This document shows positions 55,365-64,000 of a DNA stretch of 64,000 bases, in pieces. Origin of the DNA: Kiloniellaceae bacterium (GTDB lineage: Bacteria; Pseudomonadota; Alphaproteobacteria; Kiloniellales; Kiloniellaceae); assembly GCA_021776195.1 (NCBI GenBank), contig JAJFGK010000162.1, positions 124,001 to 188,000 on the forward strand, in the 5' to 3' direction. Positions within the stretch are counted from its first letter, which is position 1. Each line of letters begins with the position of its first letter. The notes under the pieces were generated by a model. The model searched no databases. It saw only the letters and a program-made list of their open reading frames with translations, and was not told the origin of the DNA. Made by a program: the position numbers and the translations under genes.

Positions 55365-56042
55365 ATGCGACGGGCCGACCGGCTGTTCGAGATAATTCAG
55401 ATTTTGCGGCGCCGCAAGATCGTGCGCGCGAGCGACCTGGCCGAGGCGCTGGAGGTCTCGGAGCGGACGGTCTACCGCGACATCAAGGATCTCGCCGCCA
55501 ATGGCGTGCCGATCGACGGCGAGGCCGGGGTCGGCTACATCCTGCGCTCGGGCTACGACCTGCCGCCGCTGATGTTCAACGAACAGGAGATCGAGGCCCT
55601 GGTCCTGGGCGCGCGGATCGTCGAGACCTGGACCGACCCGGCCCTGGCCGAAGCCGCCAACAACGTCGTCGCCAAGGTAGAAGCCGTTATTCCTGAAAGG
55701 CTTAGACAGCATTTGCGCTCCAGCACCCTGCTCGCGCCGGCCAATCACAAGGCACCGCCGATCAGCATCGATCTGGCCGAGGTTCGCCATGCCCTGCGCC
55801 ATTTCAAGAAGCTTCACCTGAACTACCAGGATGCCGCCGGCCTGGCGACCGAGCGCGACGTCCGGCCGTTGGCCCTGTCGTTCTTCGGGCCGGTCTGGCT
55901 GCTCGCCGCCTGGTGCGAACTGCGCGAGGACTTTCGCAGCTTCCGTCTTGACCGAATCGAGACCTTGGAACGGCTCGATGCGGGCTTCAAGCCGGAGCGG
56001 GGCAAGACCCTGCAGGATTATCTCATGAAGGAAGACCGCTGA
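55365..56042 (+). CDS. YafY-type transcriptional regulator, HTH-WYL
   Basis: 225 residues. N-terminal HTH_11 (RRADRLFEIIQILRRRKIVRASDLAEALEVSERTVYRDIKDLAANGVPIDGEAGVGY) and a C-terminal WYL domain (DVRPLALSFFGPVWLLAAWCELREDFRSFRLDRIETL). WYL proteins sense small ligands or nucleic acid and act as local regulators. It is flanked by palindromic operators on both sides, so it probably regulates itself, the divergent mutase gene and the gene that follows. GGAGGAG precedes the start. Confidence 0.92.
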   Translation: MRRADRLFEIIQILRRRKIVRASDLAEALEVSERTVYRDIKDLAANGVPIDGEAGVGYILRSGYDLPPLMFNEQEIEALVLGARIVETWTDPALAEAANNVVAKVEAVIPERLRQHLRSSTLLAPANHKAPPISIDLAEVRHALRHFKKLHLNYQDAAGLATERDVRPLALSFFGPVWLLAAWCELREDFRSFRLDRIETLERLDAGFKPERGKTLQDYLMKEDR

Positions 56043-56049
56043 CCTCCGT

Positions 56050-56073
56050 CTCCTGACAGACCGTTGGCAGGAG
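56050..56073. promoter_or_regulatory. Second copy of the WYL regulator half-sites
   Basis: CTCCTGACA-GACCGT-TGGCAGGAG is an imperfect dyad (one mismatch per arm pair) matching the core of the 52-bp palindrome. It lies 9 nt after the regulator stop and about 53 nt before the next gene, so that gene is probably in the same regulon. Confidence 0.55.
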
Positions 56074-56125
56074 GCAGGGGCTAGGGTGGGTCTTGCGGCA
56101 CATTACTGGCGGAAAGGAAGCGATC

Positions 56126-56827
56126 ATGACGGCTCTGGAAAGCCCGCGAAAGACGGCCGAGGCCATCGAAGCCTACATTCTGGCCCATTACGTCACGCTC
56201 GACGCCCTGGCGGAACGGGCAGGGCTCCCGCCCGCGCGCATCGAAGAGCTCATTGCGGCCCACTGCGTGCCGCCCCATTCGCACGAGATCCGGGCCACCG
56301 TGACCTTTTACAGTGAAGGTTTCGGCTCATTTGCGACCGCTTCGGCGCCCCGGCGCTACTACCATCCCTCTCTGGTGGCCTGGATCGGGCGGGCACAGGC
56401 CCACGCAACCGAGATGAGCCTGGCCGAGGTGGCCCGGCAGGTGCGCCAGGACTTCGAGGCCGACGTGCTGCGCTGCCTCGACGGCGCGCCCTTGCCCTGG
56501 CCGCGCGGCATTGATCATCCCTGGGCCTATCTGATGGACGGCACGTTCGGGCTCTGCCTGAAGGAGCTGACCGTGCCCTGCCTGGTGCAGAAGGAGGCCG
56601 CCCGCGCGACGATTGCGGAGTTGACAGCCACTGCGCCCGCCGGCCCGCCTTCGGTCGGGCTGCGGCGCGACCTGGAGGCCGCCATCGCGCGCTATGATGC
56701 CGTGACCCTGTCCTTCGCCCCCCATGAGGTCGAGGCCAGCTCGCGCCGCCTCGAGATCGCCCCGACGATCGAGCGCTTCGGCCTCGCCTGGCCGGGTGCG
56801 GGCAAAGGAAGCCGCCGGGCGGCCTGA
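56126..56827 (+). CDS. Unassigned protein, possibly DUF6058-type
   Basis: 233 residues, not confidently recognised. The start (AEAIEAYILAHYVTLDALAERAGLPPARIEELIAAHCVPPHSHEIR) resembles small proteins of the DUF6058 group with a helical, helix-turn-helix-like N-terminus; the body has PWAYLMDGTFGLCLKELTVPCLVQKEAARATI. No membrane segment or signal peptide is visible. It follows the WYL regulator and its second operator, so it is probably regulated by it. GGAAAGGAAG precedes the start at 56126. Function unknown. Confidence 0.6.
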   Translation: MTALESPRKTAEAIEAYILAHYVTLDALAERAGLPPARIEELIAAHCVPPHSHEIRATVTFYSEGFGSFATASAPRRYYHPSLVAWIGRAQAHATEMSLAEVARQVRQDFEADVLRCLDGAPLPWPRGIDHPWAYLMDGTFGLCLKELTVPCLVQKEAARATIAELTATAPAGPPSVGLRRDLEAAIARYDAVTLSFAPHEVEASSRRLEIAPTIERFGLAWPGAGKGSRRAA

Positions 56828-56948
56828 TCCGGCAGCTCTCTTGACAAGAGCCGGGCGGCAGAAGGATCTTGAAGACCAGAGGGGATGGCGCCGATAGAGC
56901 CGCGGGTCGGTCCACGGGAGGGCCGGTCGCCGCGCGCAACAGAGGCCA

Positions 56949-58139
56949 ATGCCGACAACAACGCTCACTGACAGGATCGTTGCCGATGCCCGACCGCCGG
57001 CGACGGGACGCATCGAGCTGTGGGATGCGGAACTGCCCGGCTTCGGCCTGCGCGTCTCGGCCGCCGGGCGGCGCTCCTGGCAGGTCATGTACCGGATCGA
57101 CGGGCGCAAGCGTCGTCTGACTCTCGGCTCCTTTCCGGCGCTGCCCCTGGCCCTGGCTCGCGACAGCGCGCGGGCCACGCTGAAGGAGGTGGCCAAGGGA
57201 AAGGACCCGGCCGCCGAGCGCGCCTCGATGCGCGGTGGCGAGTTGACCTTTGCACGTTTCGCCGCGGCCTATCTGGAGCGTTATGCCAAACGATCCAAGC
57301 GGACCTGGCAGGCCGACCAACGAATGATCGAGGCTGATCTGGTACCCGCCTGGGGACGTCGTGCGGTCGCCGGCATCGGCCGGCGCGACGTGATCGAAAT
57401 CGTCGAGACGGTCGGCGCGCGCGGTCATCCCTATGCCGCCAATCGGCGTCTTTCTCTGCTGCGCACCATGTTCGCCTGGGGGGTCGAGGTCGACCTGGTG
57501 CGGGCCACGCCGGTCGTCGGGGTGGCCCCGCCGGGGCGCGAGGCGCGGCGTCAAAGGGTGCTCGATGATGACGAGGTCGCACAACTTTGGCTCGCCTGGG
57601 ACAAGATGGCTTGGCCCTTCGGTGCCTTCTTCAAGCTGCTCTTGCTGACGGCACAGCGACGCAACCAGGTGGCGAGTCTTCGCTTGACGGACGTCGCCTT
57701 CTCCACCCAGGTCTGGACCGTCCCGCACCCTTCCGGCCAGGCCGGACAGGGCCACGAGATACCACTCTCGAGCCATGCCCTGGAGATCGTGACCTCGGTC
57801 CCGCGGGTGGCCGCCAGCCCCTATGTCTTTCCGGCGCGCGGCCGGCCGGCCGGGCACGTCTCGGGCTTCTCCAAGGCGGCCAGCCGGGCGACAGGTCTTT
57901 CCGGTGTGGCGGGGTGGCGCTGCGACGATCTGCGGCGCTCCGCCGCGGCCGGCATGATGGCCCTGGGCAAACCGGCCCCGGTGGTGCGCAACATCCTCGA
58001 TCGCGCGGCCCGCTCGACCGTCGGCGGAGTGGAGGTCGGTGACCGGCGCAGCGACTTCGAGGAGATGCGCGAAGCCCTGGAGGCCTGGGGCGAGCGGGTG
58101 CGGGCCATCACCGATGCCGCGGGAGCCGGGCAGCCCTAG
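56949..58139 (+). CDS. DUF4102/P4-type integrase, catalytically degenerate
   Basis: 396 residues. The N-terminal DUF4102 arm-binding domain (LWDAELPGFGLRVSAAGRRSWQVMYRI, RLTLGSFPALPLALAR), core-binding domain and C-terminal recombinase fold are recognisable, and the first catalytic Arg is in LLLTAQRRNQVASL. Key later residues are changed: the HxLRR box reads CDDLRRSAAAG (Asp for His), the next conserved His is replaced in NILDRAARS, and the tail GGVEVGDRRSDFEEMREALEAW has Gly where the nucleophilic Tyr should be. There is no Tyr at all after YVFPARGR. It is probably an inactive remnant of an integrated element, still an open frame. Confidence 0.85.
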   Translation: MPTTTLTDRIVADARPPATGRIELWDAELPGFGLRVSAAGRRSWQVMYRIDGRKRRLTLGSFPALPLALARDSARATLKEVAKGKDPAAERASMRGGELTFARFAAAYLERYAKRSKRTWQADQRMIEADLVPAWGRRAVAGIGRRDVIEIVETVGARGHPYAANRRLSLLRTMFAWGVEVDLVRATPVVGVAPPGREARRQRVLDDDEVAQLWLAWDKMAWPFGAFFKLLLLTAQRRNQVASLRLTDVAFSTQVWTVPHPSGQAGQGHEIPLSSHALEIVTSVPRVAASPYVFPARGRPAGHVSGFSKAASRATGLSGVAGWRCDDLRRSAAAGMMALGKPAPVVRNILDRAARSTVGGVEVGDRRSDFEEMREALEAWGERVRAITDAAGAGQP

Positions 58140-58446
58140 GAACTCGTTCGGAGGTCAAACAGGGTCGCTCCAATTCGATAGAATCTGGTCTTCTAGGTTG
58201 GTACCCGGCCTGGTACCCGAAGAAAATTTCCAGATTCGGAGTTTCCCTAACCGTTTTAATTATTTCATTAATATATCAATCCACAGTCTTGGGATACGAG
58301 GATTAGTTGTCACGTGCTCTATGTGGTGTTCTTCTTACGGCTAGTCAGCCGGGCCGATAGTCCTGTCCGGCCAGGATAACCGGCTAGGCCGGGCCTCTGC
58401 GAGCATCCCTTGGGAAAGCCACAGAGGCCCCACGATCCCTCGGCCG
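58140..58446. other. Low-GC region next to the integrase remnant
   Basis: About 300 nt without a gene, with an AT-rich core at roughly 58240-58340. The inverted repeat GAATCTGG (58181-58188) and CCAGATTC (58230-58237) encloses two TGGTACCCG copies (58199-58207, 58211-58219). This could be a relict attachment or crossover region, but no tRNA gene and no matching far end were seen. Confidence 0.4.
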
Positions 58447-58851
58447 TTAAAGAGGCGCGCCGGCGGTGACGATCTGCCAGAAGATACAGGCCATGGCCAA
58501 CCAGCCGATGGCGAAGGTGATGGTCCGTCCGAAGGGCACGCCCGCGGCGTAGAGGCCGTAGTGGGCCACCCGGGTCCAGAAGTAGGCGACCGTCGCGGCG
58601 GCGGTGGCCTCGTTGGCGGCACCCATCAGATGGGCCACCACGACCAGGGCGGCGAAGGGGGCGAGGTTCTGGATCGCGTTGGCATGGGCCTTCCTGGCGC
58701 GCGCCGCCCAGCCCGGCAGCGGCGTGTCGTCGGCCTTGTAGGTCAGGGCCGGCAGCAGCCCGACGTTGACGATATGGGCCAGGATGTAGGGCAACCAGAG
58801 CAAGATTGTGAAAGCGGCCGTCCAGGCCAGCATCTTCAAGTCGGTGGTCAT
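58447..58851 (-). CDS. MAPEG family membrane protein
   Basis: 134 residues with four hydrophobic segments. ARKAHANAIQNLAPFAALVVVAHLMG near residue 53 is the MAPEG/FLAP signature (membrane-associated eicosanoid and glutathione metabolism), followed by AYFWTRVAHYGLYAAGVP. These are trimeric glutathione-dependent or lipid-binding proteins; the bacterial role is unclear. It is upstream, on the same strand, of nothing obviously linked. Confidence 0.88.
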   Translation of the reverse strand: MTTDLKMLAWTAAFTILLWLPYILAHIVNVGLLPALTYKADDTPLPGWAARARKAHANAIQNLAPFAALVVVAHLMGAANEATAAATVAYFWTRVAHYGLYAAGVPFGRTITFAIGWLAMACIFWQIVTAGAPL

Positions 58852-58906
58852 GAGGTTTTCCCTTTCATGATTGTTTTGCGGTCCGGCTTGTTTTGCGGCG
58901 GCCGCG

Positions 58907-59920
58907 TCAGGTCTCGGACTGGTTGCGCAGGTTGTCGGCGATCAGGCAGAGGATTTCGAACAGGATCGAGTTGGCCACCAGGGAGGTGATCTGGTTGGGA
59001 TGGTCCTTGGTCGGCATGAGGCAGACCACATCGCCGCCGATGACGTTCTTGCCGCGCACGCAGCGCAGCAGCTCCATCACCTGGTTGATTCCGAAGCCTT
59101 CGATCCCGGCCTCGATGTTGGCCACGCCCGGCGCGACGGTGGGGTCCAGGCAGTCCAGGTCGAAGGTGATGTAGAGCGGCTCGTCGCCGATCCGCTGCTT
59201 GATGATCTCCATGCAGCGCGCCGGGCCCAGTTCGTGATAGCGCTCGATGGTGATGATCTCGTAGCCCAGGTCGTAACTGGGGTCGAGCCAGTCGAGGCTG
59301 CGCACGTTGCCGCGGATGCCGACTTGAACGGACTTGGTCGCATCGACATGGCCGTCGCGCACCAGGTAGCTCGCCCAGTGGGCGGCCGACTTCACCGCGC
59401 CCAGGAAGTGGTCGAGATTGTGGAAGGCGTCGGTGTGGGCATCGAAGTGCAGCAACACCGCCTTCTTGCCGCCGGTCAGCTTGGCGTCCTTGCCGGCGAT
59501 GGCCTGCAGGATGCCGCCGGTGATCGAGTGGTCGCCGCCGACCGAGACCGGCCGGGTGCCGGCCTCGTCGATACGCTTGTAGAACTCGGTGATGTGCTCG
59601 ATGCAGCGTTCGTTGTTGTTGGCCTCGGGCAGCGGCACGTCGCCCAGATCGGCGATGCGAAAATCGCTCCAGGGGTCGAGGTGGAATTCCTTGTGGCAGC
59701 GCCGGCCGAGCGCCGAGATGTCGCGCACCGCGCGGGGTCCCAGGTGCTGGTCGCGCTCGGTGGTCCCGTTGCCGGTCGAATGGGGCACCCCGACCAGCGC
59801 GATATCGCACGTCGCGGGGTCGGTTTCGTGGGGCGCGCGGAAAAAGGTCGGAATGCCCCACCAATAGAGGCCCTCGACCATCTTGCCGTGGCTTCGCATC
59901 TTCTTGTCGCTGTCGGCCAT
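58907..59920 (-). CDS. Ureohydrolase (agmatinase/arginase family)
   Basis: 337 residues. The dinuclear manganese ligands are in SVGGDHSITGG, LLHFDAHTDAF and ITFDLDCLDPTVAPGV. It lacks arginase-specific N-terminal features and resembles agmatinase, guanidinobutyrase and guanidinopropionase. A MADSDKKMRSHGKMVEGLYWWGIPTFFRAP start is typical of the guanidino-acid group. It hydrolyses a guanidino compound to urea and an amine. Not in an obvious operon. Confidence 0.92.
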   Translation of the reverse strand: MADSDKKMRSHGKMVEGLYWWGIPTFFRAPHETDPATCDIALVGVPHSTGNGTTERDQHLGPRAVRDISALGRRCHKEFHLDPWSDFRIADLGDVPLPEANNNERCIEHITEFYKRIDEAGTRPVSVGGDHSITGGILQAIAGKDAKLTGGKKAVLLHFDAHTDAFHNLDHFLGAVKSAAHWASYLVRDGHVDATKSVQVGIRGNVRSLDWLDPSYDLGYEIITIERYHELGPARCMEIIKQRIGDEPLYITFDLDCLDPTVAPGVANIEAGIEGFGINQVMELLRCVRGKNVIGGDVVCLMPTKDHPNQITSLVANSILFEILCLIADNLRNQSET

Positions 59921-59986
59921 GACGGTTCCCCTTCGTTGACTAGTTCCGGGCTCTGGCCGGGATGGTCGGGGGCAAGCCAGCGGCGG

Positions 59987-60958
59987 TCAAGCCTCCGGGT
60001 CGAAGCGGGCGCGCCATTCGCCCAGCCGCGGCACCGGCTCGGGGTCCAGGGCGGCCTGGCGCAGGGCGACGATCAGGGCGGCCGCGGCGAAGGGGGCATC
60101 GAGGGGGCGGAAGCTGCCGGGATCCTGGCCGCCCTCCAGGGCCCGCAAGACCCGGTCCTTTTCGGTGCGATAGCCGGGATCGCCCCAACGTGTCATGAGA
60201 TCCTGGAAACGGCGGTGCGCTTCGGCCTTGAAGGGGTGTTCGCGCCCCACCGCGTCGAAGAAGGGGCTTTCGGGATAGACGAAGAACACCGGCAGCCACC
60301 CTGGCGGCACCAGGACCTCCTCGGGATGGGTGCGGCGGCTCGCCAGACGCTCGGGGAAAAGGTGGCTGTGCGGGCCTTCCGGGGTCTTTTCGTGGCCGAT
60401 CGGCTGGAAGACCTCGATGCGGCCGAAGGCCGAGGCGATCACCCGCGGCGGATTCGCCTTCATCAGCGCCGGCAGGACCGGGTTGCCGGACTCGAAGACC
60501 GTGCGGCCGTTGTAGAGCCGCAGCATTTCGCCCAGCTCGGCGTCGTCGGTGCGGACATGAAAGGCCATGGTCCGCGCGCCGATCCCGAGATCGAACAGCA
60601 GGCCGTCGCGGTCCTCGGGGCGGATGGCCGCCTCGTCGGGCCCCAGGGCGACCAGGCCGACGCGGCTTTTCAGATCGGCCGCCTTGCGGCGGGCGCAAAA
60701 GGCCAGGCCCTGTTGCCAGCGCCCGGGATGCTGGGAGGGCGCCTCGTAGGCGGCCGGGCGCAGATCGGCGCTGGCCTCGAGGCGGATCGCGCCGCGCGCC
60801 GTGGCCAGGGTCAGGCTGTCGGGTTCGTCGACGACCAGGGCTTCGTCGGGGTCGCGGCTGAACTCGGCGCTGGCCCCGACCACGCCGATGGCAAAGCTTG
60901 CAGCCGGGTCTCGCAGGAAGGTGCGCAGGAGGTCATGGATCTCGTCACTGCCAGACAT
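59987..60958 (-). CDS. Conserved protein of unknown function
   Basis: 323 residues, not recognised. Notable segments are GPDEAAIRPEDRDGLLFDLGIGARTMAFHVRT, HEKTPEGPHSHLFPERLASRRTHPEEVLVPPGWLPVFFVYPESPFF and a Pro-rich C-terminus. Two His-containing runs (GPHSHLFPE, RRTHPEEV) could be a metal or catalytic site, but this is speculation. It starts with ATG 60958, has no signal peptide, and lies between the ureohydrolase and leuA genes on the same strand. Confidence 0.7.
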   Translation of the reverse strand: MSGSDEIHDLLRTFLRDPAASFAIGVVGASAEFSRDPDEALVVDEPDSLTLATARGAIRLEASADLRPAAYEAPSQHPGRWQQGLAFCARRKAADLKSRVGLVALGPDEAAIRPEDRDGLLFDLGIGARTMAFHVRTDDAELGEMLRLYNGRTVFESGNPVLPALMKANPPRVIASAFGRIEVFQPIGHEKTPEGPHSHLFPERLASRRTHPEEVLVPPGWLPVFFVYPESPFFDAVGREHPFKAEAHRRFQDLMTRWGDPGYRTEKDRVLRALEGGQDPGSFRPLDAPFAAAALIVALRQAALDPEPVPRLGEWRARFDPEA

Positions 60959-61016
60959 ACCATGCCTCCTGCGCTCGTGGTCGGGGCGCTCGCGGTCGGG
61001 GTGCTTGGGGTCGGAG

Positions 61017-62756
<1,740 letters not shown>

Positions 62757-62814
62757 CTAGAAGCCTTGCGGTGATGTGCTTTGAGGGGACCGCATGGACA
62801 GTCGCCGGATGTCC

Positions 62815-62877
62815 CTAGGCCCGGCGACCGCTTCTAAGTCGAAGGATTTCTGCAACGCGAACAGCGTGTTGATCCAT
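62815..62877 (-). CDS. Candidate leuA leader peptide
   Basis: A 20-residue frame reading MDQHAVRVAEILRLRSGRRA, with Val, Val, Ile, Leu, Leu in a ten-residue window and both Leu codons CTT, which is uncommon in this GC-rich genome. It ends inside the loop of the hairpin at 62801-62828. The position 77 nt upstream of leuA fits ribosome-mediated attenuation by branched-chain amino acid supply. A longer start at 62928 is possible. No U-run terminator is visible, so the mechanism is uncertain. Confidence 0.35.
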   Translation of the reverse strand: MDQHAVRVAEILRLRSGRRA

Positions 62878-63073
62878 GTCCTGCCACGGCAAGACGGATT
62901 CATCGGGTCGATGGTCTGAGACTGTCATGATGACGCGAACTTGCGATAGTCTAAAGGGGAAGGAACGAGCTTGTCCCGGCGCGCACTCAGGCGGCCGGGC
63001 CGATAAGAAGCAAGAGGGTCGTTCCGATCACTGTCGTCATGATGGCGTTAAGCTAGGGTCCCGCGTCGCCCAG

Positions 63074-63165
63074 GTCAAGGGGCCCAAGTCAAGGGGCCCA
63101 AGCCAAGGGGCCCAAGTCAAGGGGCTCAAGTCAAGAGGGCCCGGGTCAAGGGAGCCCGGGTCAAG
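63074..63165. repeat. 14/15-bp tandem repeat
   Basis: Four 14-nt units of GTCAAGGGGCCCAA type (63074-63129, with single changes), then two 15-nt units of GTCAAGNGAGCCCGG type (63130-63159) and a partial unit. The unit length shifts between the first four and the last two. No gene lies in it; it is upstream of leuA and downstream of vapC. Confidence 0.85.
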
Positions 63166-63182
63166 CGCCTCGTGGGCTCTGG

Positions 63183-63578
63183 CTAACTCAACGGCACGAC
63201 CTCGACATCGGTGCGGGCGAAGTCGTCGCCCTTGAAGAGCAGAGGTTCGCCGGAGCATTTGGACAGGGCGTAGACCGCGCAGTCACCGAAATTCAAGCCT
63301 GCCGGGTGCCGGCCCTTGCCGAAGCGCTTGAAGGCCGCTCGCGCGAGATCGGCCTGCTCCCGGTCGAAGGGAATGATCTCGGCGTCGACTTTCAAAAGCC
63401 AATAGTCCAATTCACGCGCGCCGTTCTCTCCTTTTCGGCTCTCCATCAAGATTCCTGCCTCCAGCAGGGACACGGATGAAACGCCAACTTTGTCGGCCCC
63501 GGCAATGATTTCCTCGAGGATTTCGGCCTCCGGCTCGTCGAACAGGACAGCCAAGATCGCCGAGCTATCGAGAATCAT
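63183..63578 (-). CDS. vapC: VapC-type PIN domain ribonuclease toxin
   Basis: 131 residues with a PIN fold. The acidic residues are Asp4 in [13 protein letters not shown], a mid-protein Glu in [12 protein letters not shown], and the last in [11 protein letters not shown] and [11 protein letters not shown]. VapC toxins cleave RNA and are held inactive by VapB. The start overlaps the vapB stop by 4 nt, the expected coupling. Confidence 0.9.
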   Translation of the reverse strand: MILDSSAILAVLFDEPEAEILEEIIAGADKVGVSSVSLLEAGILMESRKGENGARELDYWLLKVDAEIIPFDREQADLARAAFKRFGKGRHPAGLNFGDCAVYALSKCSGEPLLFKGDDFARTDVEVVPLS

Positions 63579-63832
63579 TGCTCGGGAATGCCCTGTTCGT
63601 CGTAGCCGAGGATTTCATCATCGCTGCGATGATCCAATGTTGGCAGGGCGGCGACACGCAGGCGAATATCTCGGAGCTCTTCCAGCAGGCCCATCCGGCG
63701 GATACGCCTCTTCTCGCGCTCCAACTCCGCGCCGAGAGCGTCGACCACGGCCCTGGTGAGGGTCTTTTTCTGCCGCCGGGCCAGTTCCCTGGCCAGACGG
63801 TCTGCCTCTGGATCTTTGATGCTCAGGGCCAT
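63575..63832 (-). CDS. vapB: VapB-type antitoxin
   Basis: 85 residues. The N-terminal [33 protein letters not shown] is the Rv0623/PSK-like ribbon-helix-helix pattern; the acidic C-terminus ([18 protein letters not shown]) would wrap the toxin. It is autoregulated through the TATAGAT palindrome upstream and coupled to vapC. Confidence 0.88.
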   Translation of the reverse strand: MALSIKDPEADRLARELARRQKKTLTRAVVDALGAELEREKRRIRRMGLLEELRDIRLRVAALPTLDHRSDDEILGYDEQGIPEQ

Positions 63833-63841
63833 TTTCTACCT

Positions 63842-63867
63842 TATAGAAAGAAATCTATATTATAGAT
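63842..63867. promoter_or_regulatory. vapBC operator
   Basis: A perfect 15-nt palindrome ATCTATATTATAGAT (63853-63867) preceded by a third TATAGA half-site (63842-63847). It lies just upstream of the vapB start, in the place where VapB-VapC complexes repress their operon. Confidence 0.7.
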
Positions 63868-63887
63868 AAACCGTTCAAGGCGAGAAT

Positions 63888-64000
63888 TCAAGAACCGCGT
63901 TTCAGGTTCTCCAGCTCCTCCACCGTCCTTGGCCAGTCCTTTTTCAGCAGGCGCGAGAGGCTGCGGTCGGCCAGCACCTTGCCGCCGGTCTGGCAGCGCG
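63888..64000 (-). CDS. C-terminal fragment of a gene entering from the right
   Basis: A minus-strand frame runs in from the right edge and stops at 63888-63890. The visible tail reads [19 protein letters not shown], then a [19 protein letters not shown] ending. Codon use fits a real gene. Too short to assign a family. Confidence 0.45.
   Translation of the reverse strand, partial: RCQTGGKVLADRSLSRLLKKDWPRTVEELENLKRGS

Overview
The window is a GC-rich bacterial chromosome segment, most likely from an alphaproteobacterium of the Rhodospirillales/Kiloniellales type. The evidence is the high GC at third codon positions, the moeA-moaD-moaE and pgsA-mobB neighbourhood, alphaproteobacterial TRAP and tripartite tricarboxylate (TTT) transporters, CheZ with a CtrA-like upstream site, and an alphaproteobacterial lipid A cluster. 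The lineage is inferred from gene content, because no rRNA or tRNA gene is present.

Layout. 1-9 kb holds a TRAP transporter pair (binding protein and small permease), a molybdenum cofactor block (moaE, moaD, moeA, mobB) interrupted by a 167-bp long-armed inverted repeat, then pgsA, an FkbM-type methyltransferase and uvrC. 9-18 kb holds a FolM-like reductase, a CaCA antiporter, msrB, a DUF427-nucleotide cyclase fusion followed by two PilZ proteins, uvrB and a DMT-family permease. 18-28 kb is catabolic: a GntR regulator with a symmetrical double operator controls a PhyH-type dioxygenase and a dimethylglycine-dehydrogenase-like demethylase, followed by an SDR, a GNAT protein, an AhpD-like gene with an in-frame UGA, a Rieske oxygenase and a solute-binding protein. 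28-35 kb is a TTT transporter with an acylating aldehyde dehydrogenase and a two-subunit ADP-forming acyl-CoA ligase, which reads as an import, CoA-activation and reduction pathway for a small acid, possibly sulfoacetate. 35-46 kb holds cheZ, a frameshifted methyltransferase, regulator/effector pairs (AraC/LysE, ArsR/DUF899, IclR/amidase), a GST gene with an amber stop coupled to a second Rieske oxygenase, a class II glutamine amidotransferase and an alcohol dehydrogenase. 46-55 kb is envelope biology: an OmpA-like lipoprotein, lpxL-lpxK-DUF374-msbA, a diacylglycerol-kinase-like protein and pmbA. 55-64 kb holds a WYL-type regulator with a perfect 52-bp palindromic operator, a tyrosine-less integrase remnant, a MAPEG protein, a ureohydrolase, leuA and a vapBC toxin-antitoxin pair.

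The most notable observation is at 24097-25182. An AhpD/carboxymuconolactone-decarboxylase-like protein is interrupted by UGA exactly at the second cysteine of its CxxC redox motif, the frame stays open and family-like for 114 more codons, and a small stem-loop with GG at the start of its loop begins about 15 nt after the UGA. This is the expected form of a CxxU selenoprotein. Other points of interest are a MITE-like element abutting moeA and mobB, a MobB without its P-loop, the DUF427-cyclase fusion beside two PilZ proteins, an integrase with no possible tyrosine nucleophile, and two unusually clean operator palindromes.
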